In this document: positions 37,319 through 46,430 of the stretch, piece by piece | How positions within the stretch are numbered: position 1 is the first letter of the stretch | Layout: each line of letters opens with the position of its first letter | Source of the DNA: Cognaticolwellia beringensis | GTDB taxonomy: Bacteria; Pseudomonadota; Gammaproteobacteria; Enterobacterales; Alteromonadaceae | Length of the DNA stretch: 64,000 nt | Reading direction: 5' to 3' | Assembly (NCBI RefSeq): GCF_002076895.1 | Contig: NZ_CP020465.1 | Location: 3,100,001 to 3,164,000, forward strand | Notes under the pieces: model-generated | What the model saw: only the letters and a program-made list of their open reading frames with translations | What the model was told of the DNA's origin: nothing | Databases searched by the model: none | Translations under genes and position numbers: made by a program

Positions 37319-37346
37319 TTGATACTGTACGACTATACAGTATACT
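37319..37346 (+). promoter_or_regulatory. recA promoter with LexA (SOS) box
   Basis: TTGATA (-35, 37319-37324) and TATACT (-10, 37341-37346) have a 16-bp spacer. The whole spacer is the LexA box CTGTACGACTATACAG (37325-37340), which matches the CTGT-N8-ACAG consensus exactly. LexA would block RNA polymerase directly. The rest of the 440-bp gap between the uxuA terminator and this promoter holds nothing recognised. Confidence 0.92.
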
Positions 37347-37393
37347 TTGCTCAATTAAACGAATTAAGCACCTAAATCATTCTGGAGCAACAA

Positions 37394-38428
37394 ATGAACG
37401 ATAACAAAGAAAAAGCATTATCAGCTGCCTTAAGCCAAATCGAACGTCAATTTGGTAAAGGTTCAATTATGAAGTTGGGTGATAATCGCAGCATGGACGT
37501 TGAAACAATTTCAACGGGTTCATTAGGTTTAGATATCGCACTAGGTGCAGGTGGTTTACCGCTTGGCCGTGTGGTTGAAATATACGGTCCAGAATCAAGT
37601 GGTAAAACAACACTAACCCTTGAAGTTATTGCCGAAGCGCAGCGTAACGGTAAAATTTGTGCCTTTGTTGATGCTGAGCATGCACTAGACCCAATCTATG
37701 CTGAAAAACTAGGTGTTAATATTAACGAGTTATTAGTTTCTCAACCAGATACTGGTGAGCAAGCGCTTGAAATTTGTGACATGTTGACGCGCTCAGGTGC
37801 TATTGACATCATCGTTGTTGACTCGGTTGCTGCATTAACACCAAAGGCTGAAATTGAAGGCGACATGGGTGATTCACACATGGGCTTACAAGCACGTATG
37901 CTTTCACAAGCTATGCGTAAGCTTACAGGTAACTTGAAACAGTCAAATACCATGATTATTTTTATCAACCAAATTCGTATGAAGATTGGTGTGATGTTTG
38001 GTAGTCCTGAAACCACAACAGGTGGTAATGCTTTAAAGTTCTACGCGTCAGTACGTTTAGATATTCGTCGTATCGGTGCTGTTAAAAATGGTGATGAAAT
38101 AGTTGGTAACGAAACCCGTGTTAAAGTGGTTAAAAACAAAATTGCACCACCATTTAAACAAGTTGAATTTCAAATTTTGTATGGTGAAGGTATTAACAGT
38201 TTAGGTGAGTTAGTTGACCTTGGTGTTAAAAATGAAATGGTAGAAAAAGCCGGCGCTTGGTATAGCTATAAAGGTGATAAAATTGGCCAAGGTAAAGCTA
38301 ACGCAGCTAAATACCTTAAAGAAAACCCTAAAGTAGCGAAAGAAATTGATACGCGCTTACGTGAATTATTGTTACCAAAAACAAAACCCGCTGAAGCTGA
38401 AGCAAAAGTTGAAGCTGTAGCTAAATAA
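37394..38428 (+). CDS. recA: Recombinase RecA
   Basis: DNA strand exchange and SOS coprotease. Its 344 residues match the family. Walker [10 protein letters not shown] is near residues 65-73, Walker [13 protein letters not shown] near 139-150, the L1 region [16 protein letters not shown] follows, and L2 is [16 protein letters not shown]. The C-terminal acidic tail is Glu/Ala-rich. The gene is under an LexA box and has its own terminator. recX, often downstream of recA, is absent; alginate genes flank it on both sides. Confidence 0.98.
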   Translation: MNDNKEKALSAALSQIERQFGKGSIMKLGDNRSMDVETISTGSLGLDIALGAGGLPLGRVVEIYGPESSGKTTLTLEVIAEAQRNGKICAFVDAEHALDPIYAEKLGVNINELLVSQPDTGEQALEICDMLTRSGAIDIIVVDSVAALTPKAEIEGDMGDSHMGLQARMLSQAMRKLTGNLKQSNTMIIFINQIRMKIGVMFGSPETTTGGNALKFYASVRLDIRRIGAVKNGDEIVGNETRVKVVKNKIAPPFKQVEFQILYGEGINSLGELVDLGVKNEMVEKAGAWYSYKGDKIGQGKANAAKYLKENPKVAKEIDTRLRELLLPKTKPAEAEAKVEAVAK

Positions 38429-38453
38429 TAGCTCTAAGTAAAGTTTAATGACA

Positions 38454-38480
38454 AAGCCACTGCCAAGTGGCTTTTTTTTT
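38454..38480 (+). terminator. Terminator of recA
   Basis: AAGCCACT, loop GCCA, AGTGGCTT and a long T run, 25 bp after the recA stop. Confidence 0.92.
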
Positions 38481-39250
38481 CGCTAATTAACATACTGTCA
38501 TCACTCTCATTCAAAACCAATAATTATTGCTGTGTCGTCATTTTACCAATTTCACTCATTACCTGATTACCTGAACATTTGCTGGTTGAAATAATCAACA
38601 GATGGGGTATTTATTTCATAATTAGAACAATAAGTTATTAAAATAAATGATTTTTTTGTTGTTATTCTTAGAAATAAAATAGGCTATTTAATTAATGGTT
38701 ATAAATTTAATTCGGTATTACCAATAGCGACTTAATTGAATGATTTAAAAAATATAATGTAAGGTAAATTTGACGAGTAAATACTTAGGTATGTTCGATT
38801 GTTTTATATTTTTATATCTACTATAACAAGTGCTTAGTAGTTTTTTTACTGGTAGAAATAGGCAGTAAGTAAAGTGATATCCCCCTGGTGTTGAAGTGAA
38901 CTCAAAGTGCGTACGACCAATTGTTATTGTAGGTTAATGTATTGGTTATTACCAATAGGTATTGATTGGTTGACAGTTATTTGCGTTTTGGTTAGTATCT
39001 AATTATTCCTTATTGTTTTGAGTGTTTCTAAACAATAAGTTTGTATAGATGCAATTTTAGCATTAGGTGTTTATACCTAAATTATTAATGAGTTAAATTT
39101 AAGATTAGTCGATAGGTTTGTATACCCGAAATTAATCTGAGGCGTAATTGATTTAGCCTTATTTACTCAAAAAAAAATAGCATGGCGCCTAATGAGGTGG
39201 TCAATGTTGGCACTCAGATAAACAAACACTAATATTTTTAGGAGTTAGAT
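38481..39250 (+). promoter_or_regulatory. Promoter and operator region of the DEH reductase gene
   Basis: A good promoter is TTGACA (38970-38975), 17-bp spacer, TAGTAT (38993-38998). Directly upstream lies the palindrome ATTGGTTATTACCAAT (38941-38956), and ACCAAT/ATTGGT arms recur around 38951-38970. A related GGTATTACCAATA is at 38714-38726. The transcript would have a leader of about 245 nt. GGAGTTAG just before the ATG is the ribosome site. There is no other gene in these 770 bp. Confidence 0.65.
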
Positions 39251-40135
39251 ATGACAAAACCTATTATAGGTTTCATCGGCCTTGGTCTCATGGGCGGTAA
39301 CATGGTTGAGAATTTACAAACTCGTGGTTTTCAAGTGAATGTAATGGATCTTAATAAAGATGCTGTTGCAAAAGTTATAGCTCGTGGTAACGCTACTGAA
39401 GTTACTTCAGGTAAAGAATTGGCTGAAAAAAGCGATATCGTGATGCTTGCCTTAACTACTTCAAAAGTAGTTGAGTTAGTTGTTTATGCTGAAGATGGCA
39501 TCTTAGCGGGTATGAGTGAAGGCAAAACATTAATTGACTTCGGTACTTCAATTCCTGATTCTACTCGTAAAATTGGTGCTGATCTTGCGAAAAAAGGTGC
39601 TGGTATGATTGATGCTCCTTTAGGTCGTACACCTGCTCACGCTAAAGATGGTTTACTTAACATTATGGCTGCTGGTGATGAAGAAACGTTTAATAAAGTT
39701 AAACCAGTGCTAGAACAGCAAGGTGAAAACGTATTTTATCTTGGCGCTCTTGGTGCAGGTCACACAACTAAATTGATCAATAATTTTATTGGAATGACTA
39801 CCGTTACGGCCATGTCACAAGCTTTTGCTGTAGCTAAAGCGGCTGGTGTAGATGGTCAGCAATTGTTTGACATTATGTCTGCAGGACCTTCTAATTCTCC
39901 TTTCATGCAGTTCACTAAGTTCTATGCTGTAGACGGTGAAGAAAAGCTAGGTTTCTCTGTTGCGAACGCAAACAAAGATCTTGGTTATTTCAACCAAATG
40001 GTTTCAGATTTAGGCGGCGAGTCTTTAATTGCTCAAGGTACTTCTGCTAATCTACAAGCTGCTGTTGATGCTGGTCTTGGTCAAAACGATGTGCCTGTAA
40101 TTTTCGACTACTTCAATACTGCATTAGAGAAGTAA
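39251..40135 (+). CDS. Beta-hydroxyacid dehydrogenase family, probable DEH reductase
   Basis: A 294-residue NAD(P)-dependent dehydrogenase of the 3-hydroxyisobutyrate/tartronate semialdehyde reductase family. The Rossmann motif is GFIGLGLMGGNM (about residues 7-18). The substrate loop is DAPLGRTPAHA (about 120-130). The catalytic Lys is in GAGHTTKLINNF (about 167-178). Members of this family in alginate loci reduce 4-deoxy-L-erythro-5-hexoseulose uronate to KDG. No short-chain-type DEH reductase is in the window, so this is the likely enzyme. The exact substrate is inferred from context. It is a single gene with operator-flanked promoter, convergent with a GntR-type regulator. Confidence 0.82.
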   Translation: MTKPIIGFIGLGLMGGNMVENLQTRGFQVNVMDLNKDAVAKVIARGNATEVTSGKELAEKSDIVMLALTTSKVVELVVYAEDGILAGMSEGKTLIDFGTSIPDSTRKIGADLAKKGAGMIDAPLGRTPAHAKDGLLNIMAAGDEETFNKVKPVLEQQGENVFYLGALGAGHTTKLINNFIGMTTVTAMSQAFAVAKAAGVDGQQLFDIMSAGPSNSPFMQFTKFYAVDGEEKLGFSVANANKDLGYFNQMVSDLGGESLIAQGTSANLQAAVDAGLGQNDVPVIFDYFNTALEK

Positions 40136-40150
40136 TTCGACAGTACCTTT

Positions 40151-40182
40151 ATACCAAAGAGCTTAATTAGGCTCTTTGGTAT
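40151..40182 (+). terminator. Hairpin after the DEH reductase gene
   Basis: A perfect 12-bp stem (ATACCAAAGAGC with GCTCTTTGGTAT, loop of 8), 15 bp after the stop. The following T content is modest. Confidence 0.65.
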
Positions 40183-40270
40183 TATTACAATTAACGACTG
40201 TAAAACAGTTGCAATGTAATAGGGTTAGTTAGGGATTAGTAGATACGCAAGATTACTAGTTTGATTTAAT

Positions 40271-40300
40271 ATAAAAGGCCTCTATGAAGAGGCCTTTTAT
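40271..40300. terminator. Bidirectional terminator between convergent genes
   Basis: A perfect 13-bp stem (ATAAAAGGCCTCT, loop ATGA, AGAGGCCTTTTAT) lies 28 bp from the end of the minus-strand regulator and beyond the DEH reductase. A/T tails on both sides allow use in both directions. Confidence 0.85.
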
Positions 40301-40327
40301 ATTTATAATACAATAACTTGAAATGAA

Positions 40328-41113
40328 TTAAATGTCGACAGGGTTAGGGATTGAATATAGCCCACGAGTTTCGCTATTCTTTTGTCTAATTTCTTCTAAA
40401 GCTCTTAACTCTACAGCATCAAACAAGGCATTTATTAAGCGGTTAAAGTGTCCATGCATAGCAAGTCTTGCCTGGGTAGAGTCACCAGATTTTAAAGCTT
40501 GATATATTGCGGTATGCTCAGCTAGAGTTTTAGAATTATCTTTACTACACACACTGTCATAATCTTTGATGATTTCAGGGGTAGAAGAGCGCAGCTTCCA
40601 AAGATTCTGGGCGGATAGAATCATCGCGCTGTTGCGTGTAGCATTGGCAATAATTTGATGGAACTCTTTATCTGCCTCAGCAATAAATTCGCCTTTCTCC
40701 ATATCAACTAAAGTTTGGTGTAACCGGGCTAGTTCGTCTTCGGTAATTGTTGTAGCCGCAATAGCAGCAACTTCACCTTCAATTAATGCTCGAGCTTGTG
40801 TAACTTCAAAAGCATTAACTTGCTTGTTAGAGCCTATTAATTGGTTAACCGGCTTTAAGACATATACGCCTGAGCCTGTTTTTACTTCAATTTTTTCTCG
40901 AACTTCTAAAGCGATTATAGCCTCACGAATTGTAGGTCTACTGACTTTAAAGGTTTCTGCTAATTCTCTTTCTGGTGGTAAGCGACTACCAGGGGAGTAA
41001 ATTCCAGAATCTATTAAAGCTTCTATTTTATCTACAATACCCCAAAACAGCCTACGGTTGCTGCCCATATTATTTTCCTTAGCTAACTTTAATAAAGTAA
41101 TGACATCTATCAC
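40328..41113 (-). CDS. GntR-family (FadR type, FCD domain) transcriptional regulator 2
   Basis: A 261-residue regulator paralogous to the one at 27365. The winged helix-turn-helix is at about residues 20-90 (RLPPERELAETFKVSRPTIREA, wing GSGVYV). The FCD domain follows, with metal-type histidines in FHQIIANATRN and EHTAIYQAL. The tail ends in ETRGLYSIPNPVDI. It is divergent from the PL6-headed alginate operon and convergent with the DEH reductase gene, so both are the obvious targets; palindromes of ATTACCAA/TTGGTAAT type lie in front of both. The possible starts are the first ATG and an ATG 14 codons later (MGSNRRLFW). Confidence 0.87.
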   Translation of the reverse strand: MIDVITLLKLAKENNMGSNRRLFWGIVDKIEALIDSGIYSPGSRLPPERELAETFKVSRPTIREAIIALEVREKIEVKTGSGVYVLKPVNQLIGSNKQVNAFEVTQARALIEGEVAAIAATTITEDELARLHQTLVDMEKGEFIAEADKEFHQIIANATRNSAMILSAQNLWKLRSSTPEIIKDYDSVCSKDNSKTLAEHTAIYQALKSGDSTQARLAMHGHFNRLINALFDAVELRALEEIRQKNSETRGLYSIPNPVDI

Positions 41114-41242
41114 TAATGATATCGTTTTCTCTGGCTTATGGCAAAACTAATAAGCGTTGGTTCTCTCCAGTTATATATTATTTTGGTCTAGAGGTAAATA
41201 GAATTTAACTTTACCTGTTTTACAATAAATTCAAATTATATT

Positions 41243-41307
41243 ATTACCAATTAAGGTTTGCTTGGTAATGTGATTTGGTTGACAATCGCTATTGATATCA
41301 GTTAAAT
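41243..41307 (+). promoter_or_regulatory. Operator and promoter of the alginate lyase operon
   Basis: A perfect 8-bp inverted repeat ATTACCAA (41243-41250) / TTGGTAAT (41262-41269). It is followed by TTGACA (41279-41284), a 17-bp spacer and a weak TTAAAT (-10, 41302-41307). The layout (operator, then TTGG joined to TTGACA) mirrors the DEH reductase promoter. A leader of about 190 nt to the PL6 start has no recognised element. Confidence 0.62.
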
Positions 41308-41503
41308 TGGATTGATTGTTATTTAGAAGTAATGTGTGACCTATTTTGTTGCAGTAGAAATGGCGCTAGAAAGCCCGTCTATGCTGAATGTGCTACGGCA
41401 CGTATTTAGGTAAGCTCAGTTTAATTAATAAGAATATGTTGGCGTTATTTGATCATTATTAATAATTCGTCAAATTTTACACTTTAATTTTATAGGTTAT
41501 TTT

Positions 41504-43774
41504 ATGCAGCAAACAAAATTATCACCCTACTTATTATGTTGTCTCACCATAACATTATGCTTGGCGTTAACTACCAAGACGCTTTTTGCTAAAGAATGGT
41601 TGGTTGATGACCAAGTGGCTTATAAAAATGCGCTAAAAAAAGTTAAAGCAGGTGACAATATAGTGTTGTCTAATGGTACATGGAATGATTTCGAAATTCT
41701 GTTTGAAGGAAACGGAACAAAAGAAAAGCCGATAACCTTAAAAGCACAAACTAAAGGTAAAGTTATCCTAACAGGGCAATCAAACTTGCGTTTAGCAGGG
41801 AAACACTTAATTGTTTCTGGCTTGGTATTTAAAGATGGCTTTACACCGAGCAGTGCCGTTGTTGCGTTTAGAAGTAACAAAGACAGCTTAGCCTATCATT
41901 CACGTGTTACTGAAGTTGTTATTGATAACTTCAGTAATCCAGATAAACGTGAATCTGATTATTGGGTTGCCATATATGGTCAATATAATCGCTTAGATCA
42001 CAACTATTTAAGCGGTAAACGAAATAAAGGTGTAACGGTTGCTGTTCGTCTCAATACTAAAGAAAGCCAAGAGAACCATCATAAAATAGATCACAATTAT
42101 TTCGGGCCGCGTCCAATACTAGGATCTAATGGCGGTGAAACACTTCGCATAGGGACTAGTCATTATTCATTATCGAATTCATTTACCGTGGTTGAAAATA
42201 ACTATTTCGATCGTTGTGATGGTGAGGTAGAAATAATCTCAGTTAAATCAGGTAAAAATGAAATTCGTAATAATGTGTTTTTCGAATCAAGAGGCACACT
42301 GACCTTACGCCATGGTAATGGCAATATAATTGAAGAGAATGTTTTTCTTGGCAATGGTGTTGACCATACTGGCGGTATCCGCGTTATAAATAAAGATCAA
42401 ATTATTCGTAATAACTACCTTGAAGGGCTAACAGGCTATCGTTTTGGTAGTGGCTTTACTGTCATGAATGGTGTACCTAATTCATCAATTAACCGTTATC
42501 ACCAAGTTGAGAATGCTTTAGTTGAAAATAACTCTTTCATTAATGTTAAACATATTCAACTAGCCGCTGGAAGCGATAAAGAGAGAAGTGCGGTACCAAT
42601 TAGTTCAACGATACAAAACAACTTGATTTTTAATGAAGACGGTCAGCAGCCATTTACATTGTTTGATGATGTTAGCGGGATTAAATTTAAAGATAATGTC
42701 GCTAATACGGTAGCAATTAAGTCTCTGGCGTCAGGCATTAACCAACAAAAAATTGAACTTAAGCGTGCTAAAAATGGTTTGCTTTACCCTATAAACGCAA
42801 AGCTTGCTGCTAAAGGCGCTAAAAAGAATTTAACTCCCGTTTTAAAATCAGCAACCGGTCCAAATTGGTATGCAAAAACAGAAGGTTTAGTCGCTTTTGA
42901 ATCAGGTAAAACTATTCAAGTAAAAGCTGAAGATGACGCATTATTTAATGCCGTGCTAGCTGCCGATAACGGCGACGTACTTATTTTGGCCGATGGCGAA
43001 TATAATGCTAGGAAAATTATTGATATTAACAAAACAATATCAATTAAAGCTAAAAATCAAGGTAAGGCAATTGTTACTTTTCAACGTTCTACATTATTTC
43101 AAATTTCTGATGGCGGTAGCTTAACGATTGATGGTTTAGATATTAATGGTAGTAATAGTCCTGACGCTTCAGGTAATACCTTGGTTCGTTCTCAAAAGTG
43201 GGGCATGGTTTATAACTATCGCTTTGTAATGCGTAATAGCAAGGTTAGCGCACTTGATATCAATCATTCATTCCACTTTTTTGATGCCGGCAATGGCTCG
43301 TTTGCAGACTATATTGAATTAACAGATAACCATTTTAGCAATATTACCGGAGATTTCCTGCGCCTAAATAAAGAGATTGAGGACTTAGGTATTTATAATG
43401 CTGAATATGTAATCTTAAAGAATAATACCTTTGATAATGTGCAAGGCGCTTTAGTTAATTTATATCGCGGTGGCACCGATGAAAGTACTTTTGGTCCACA
43501 TTTAGCTATGTTTGATAATACCATTAAAAATAGTGGTAAAGGTAAACGTAATAAATCAGCTTCAAGTCTCTACTTACACGGCGTACAGGTGACTAACGTC
43601 GAAAGTAACACTTTTAATAACACAGCAAATATTGTTATTGAACATACGGTGGGTGAGCCTATTACCGCGGTTAAAAACAACCTATTTAAGCAAACAGCAT
43701 CGCCTAGCGTAAAAGAGTTGCATGCATTAGGTCCACACACTGCTGTGCTATCAAATAACAAGCAATCTAATTAA
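41504..43774 (+). CDS. PL6 family alginate lyase (two-domain, chondroitinase-B-like)
   Basis: Secreted or periplasmic polysaccharide lyase cutting alginate, often poly-guluronate, by beta-elimination. The 756-residue protein has a signal peptide (about residues 1-29, TKTLFAKEW). Two right-handed parallel beta-helix domains follow, joined near residue 455. The length and two-domain plan match the AlyGC type of PL6. The first domain carries the conserved block IDHNYFGPRP, followed by GGETLRIGTS and the VEIISVKSGKNEIRNNVF coil. The C-terminal half repeats the beta-helix pattern (NNTFDNVQGAL). It heads an operon of six genes, with the next start 10 bp after its stop. Confidence 0.92.
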   Translation: MQQTKLSPYLLCCLTITLCLALTTKTLFAKEWLVDDQVAYKNALKKVKAGDNIVLSNGTWNDFEILFEGNGTKEKPITLKAQTKGKVILTGQSNLRLAGKHLIVSGLVFKDGFTPSSAVVAFRSNKDSLAYHSRVTEVVIDNFSNPDKRESDYWVAIYGQYNRLDHNYLSGKRNKGVTVAVRLNTKESQENHHKIDHNYFGPRPILGSNGGETLRIGTSHYSLSNSFTVVENNYFDRCDGEVEIISVKSGKNEIRNNVFFESRGTLTLRHGNGNIIEENVFLGNGVDHTGGIRVINKDQIIRNNYLEGLTGYRFGSGFTVMNGVPNSSINRYHQVENALVENNSFINVKHIQLAAGSDKERSAVPISSTIQNNLIFNEDGQQPFTLFDDVSGIKFKDNVANTVAIKSLASGINQQKIELKRAKNGLLYPINAKLAAKGAKKNLTPVLKSATGPNWYAKTEGLVAFESGKTIQVKAEDDALFNAVLAADNGDVLILADGEYNARKIIDINKTISIKAKNQGKAIVTFQRSTLFQISDGGSLTIDGLDINGSNSPDASGNTLVRSQKWGMVYNYRFVMRNSKVSALDINHSFHFFDAGNGSFADYIELTDNHFSNITGDFLRLNKEIEDLGIYNAEYVILKNNTFDNVQGALVNLYRGGTDESTFGPHLAMFDNTIKNSGKGKRNKSASSLYLHGVQVTNVESNTFNNTANIVIEHTVGEPITAVKNNLFKQTASPSVKELHALGPHTAVLSNNKQSN

Positions 43775-43784
43775 GAGCTTCGCT

Positions 43785-46040
43785 ATGAAAAATTATAATC
43801 AAACAGTATTTGTTAACTCATCATTCAATGTAACTAGCAGAATTATATTTTTAATCGCTATGGTAGTTTTTACGTTGTTGGCGAGTACTAAGGTAATGGC
43901 TAGGACAAGCCCTAATCTAGTAATCAGCACGGCTGATGTGAAAGATATGCGAGGCGCTATTCAAAAAGATGGACAGTTCACGAAAGCTTTTGTGGCGAGT
44001 AAATTATCTGTCGATGAACAAATAGCACAGGTGATCACCGTGCCTTTACCCGCAGATGGCGGCGGTGGCTATACTCATGAACGCCACAAGAAGAACTATA
44101 AGTTAATGTACGACGCGGGTATTGTTTATCAATTAACTCAAGATGAAAAATATGCCAGTTATGTGCGTGACATGTTACTCGAATATGCCAAGCTTTATCC
44201 GACATTACCTTTGCACCCAAAAAGAAAAATGGGCAAACAAAATCCAGGTAAATTGTTTTGGCAAAGTTTAAACGAAGCTGTTTGGTTAGTGTATACCAGC
44301 CAAGCGTACGACCTTATTTTAAGTTCATTAACCGCTAACGAAAAAACGGAAATAGAAAATGGTTTGTTTCGCCCAGTCGTTAAGTTTTTATCTGTTGAGT
44401 CGCCAGAAACATTTAATAAAGTACATAATCATGGTACCTGGACTACCGCAGCTGTTGGTATGACCGGTTATGTGCTTGGTGAGCAAGAATGGGTTGAACA
44501 AGCACTTTATGGTTTAGATAAATCAGGTACCGGTGGGTTTTTAAGGCAACTTGATGAGTTATTTTCTCCTCAAGGTTATTACAATGAAGGCCCATATTAT
44601 CAACGATATGCGCTAATGCCGTTTGTTACCTTCGCTAAAGCAATTCAAACCAATCAGCCGGAACGAGAAATATTTCAATATCGCGATGGTATTGTATTAA
44701 AGGCTATTGATACTACTATTCAGTTAAGTTACAACAAGCTTTTCTTTCCTATAAACGATGCTATAAAAAGTAAAGGCATTGATACTATTGAGTTAGTTAA
44801 TGGTGTGACCATCGCTTATGGATTAACCGAAGATTCATCTTTACTCGATATTGCTAGACAGCAAGACCAAGTTATTTTAACCGGTGATGGTTTAAAAGTA
44901 GCGAATGCTTTAGATAAAAACTTAGACACGTCTTATAAATTTAAGTCGGTTGCCTTCGGCGATGGTAATGACGGTAAGCAAGGTGCGCTTGTTGTAATGC
45001 GTCAAGATGTTGGTGGAGAGCAAGCGGTATTATTTAAACCGGCGGCTCAGGGACTAGGTCATGGCCATTTTGATAAACTTACTTGGCAGTTTTACGATAA
45101 AGGTGAAGAAATCGTTTCAGACTATGGTGCGGCTCGTTTCCTTAATGTTGAAGCAAAATACGGCGGTCGTTATTTGCCTGAAAATGACACTTGGGCAAAA
45201 CAAACTGTCGCGCATAATACTGTGGTCGTTGATGAAAAATCACACTTTAATGCGAATGTTGAAATGGGTAATGCTAATCACCCAGAATTATTGTTTTTTG
45301 CTAAAAATGAACATGCAACGGTCAGTTCAGCGCAAATTGATAGTGCTTATAAAGGCGTTTCTCTAAAGCGAACTATGGCATTAATTAACTTACCTAGGCA
45401 AAGCAAGCAAGATCACGAGCAATCGTTGGTGGTTGATATTTTTGATGTTAATTCAAACGAAGAACACCAGTATGATTTGCCTGTGCATTTTAAAGGTCAT
45501 TTAATTAGTACCAACTTTACCTTAGCCACCCAACTAACTAGCCTGCCTGTGTTAGGTAAAGAGAATGGTTATCAACATTTATGGTTGAAAGCACAAGCTC
45601 AACCTAAAGCTGGCTTAGCGCAAATAACGTGGTTAAATGACAACGGTAGATTTTATACTAGCTCAAGCATTATGGACGGCGATGCCTCATTAATATTTAG
45701 CCAAATTGGTGCAAACGATCCTCTGTTTAATTTACGTAATGAAAACGCTTATATAACCCGTAAATCCCATGCTAAAAACCATACATTTGTTAGCGTTTTA
45801 GAGCCGCATGGAGAATATAACCCATCCAAAGAGTTTACTATTTCCGCGGTTAGCAAAGTAGAAGCTTTGACGTATAAAAAAATCAATAATATAGACTTAG
45901 TTGATATTGTCTTTAGCAATAACAAGCATTATTTGTTAGCGGTTAATACCACAAAAAATAATCAATTAAATACATTTTCATTTAATGGCTCTAAATATCA
46001 ATTCGATGGCCGTTTTAAATTATTCGACATTAAACAGTAG
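43785..46040 (+). CDS. PL17 oligoalginate lyase, paralogue B
   Basis: Exolytic lyase turning alginate oligomers into unsaturated uronate monomers. The 751-residue protein has a signal peptide (cleavage near KVMA). An alpha-toroid domain contains KVHNHGTW (catalytic Asn-His) and NEGPYYQRYALMPF (catalytic Tyr). The C-terminal heparinase II/III-like beta domain has GHGHFDKL. It is clearly the close paralogue of 22902-25160: long stretches are identical, with divergence in the signal peptide and in the last 60 residues. It lies in the lyase operon, 10 bp after PL6 and 9 bp before kdgF. Together PL6 and PL17 give endo and exo steps. Confidence 0.93.
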   Translation: MKNYNQTVFVNSSFNVTSRIIFLIAMVVFTLLASTKVMARTSPNLVISTADVKDMRGAIQKDGQFTKAFVASKLSVDEQIAQVITVPLPADGGGGYTHERHKKNYKLMYDAGIVYQLTQDEKYASYVRDMLLEYAKLYPTLPLHPKRKMGKQNPGKLFWQSLNEAVWLVYTSQAYDLILSSLTANEKTEIENGLFRPVVKFLSVESPETFNKVHNHGTWTTAAVGMTGYVLGEQEWVEQALYGLDKSGTGGFLRQLDELFSPQGYYNEGPYYQRYALMPFVTFAKAIQTNQPEREIFQYRDGIVLKAIDTTIQLSYNKLFFPINDAIKSKGIDTIELVNGVTIAYGLTEDSSLLDIARQQDQVILTGDGLKVANALDKNLDTSYKFKSVAFGDGNDGKQGALVVMRQDVGGEQAVLFKPAAQGLGHGHFDKLTWQFYDKGEEIVSDYGAARFLNVEAKYGGRYLPENDTWAKQTVAHNTVVVDEKSHFNANVEMGNANHPELLFFAKNEHATVSSAQIDSAYKGVSLKRTMALINLPRQSKQDHEQSLVVDIFDVNSNEEHQYDLPVHFKGHLISTNFTLATQLTSLPVLGKENGYQHLWLKAQAQPKAGLAQITWLNDNGRFYTSSSIMDGDASLIFSQIGANDPLFNLRNENAYITRKSHAKNHTFVSVLEPHGEYNPSKEFTISAVSKVEALTYKKINNIDLVDIVFSNNKHYLLAVNTTKNNQLNTFSFNGSKYQFDGRFKLFDIKQ

Positions 46041-46049
46041 GAGTCAGTC

Positions 46050-46430
46050 ATGAGTCAGAGTGAACATTTTTTATTTGGTAACGAAACAGAAATTGAAGAC
46101 ATAGGCGGCGGATTAAAGCGTCAAATGTTAGGTTACAACCATGAGTTGATGGCAGTTAAAATTTGGTTTGAAAAAGGTGCAGTTGGCTATAATCACGCAC
46201 ACAGACATTCACAAGTTACTTATGTGGTTGAAGGGGAGTTTCACTTTAACATTGATGGCGTAACTACAATTTTAAAAGCCGGTGATAGTTGTTTTATGCC
46301 TCCTCATGCCGATCACGGTGCTACATGTCCTACCGGTGGTATTTTAATCGATACTTTTAGCCCTGCACGCGAAGACTTTGTCGAAGAAGGTGCTTTTGAT
46401 CATATTAATAATAAGGAAAGTAGCGTATGA
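46050..46430 (+). CDS. kdgF: KdgF-type cupin, unsaturated uronate linearisation
   Basis: A small cupin of 126 residues that speeds conversion of unsaturated cyclic uronate monomers to the linear ketone DEH. Metal-binding residues are in HAHRHSQVTYVVEGEF (about residues 49-64). The second cupin motif is GDSCFMPPHADHG. No signal peptide is seen, so it acts in the cytoplasm on imported monomer, or on product that enters with the transporter encoded next. The stop overlaps the transporter start by four bases (ATGA), showing translational coupling. Confidence 0.92.
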   Translation: MSQSEHFLFGNETEIEDIGGGLKRQMLGYNHELMAVKIWFEKGAVGYNHAHRHSQVTYVVEGEFHFNIDGVTTILKAGDSCFMPPHADHGATCPTGGILIDTFSPAREDFVEEGAFDHINNKESSV

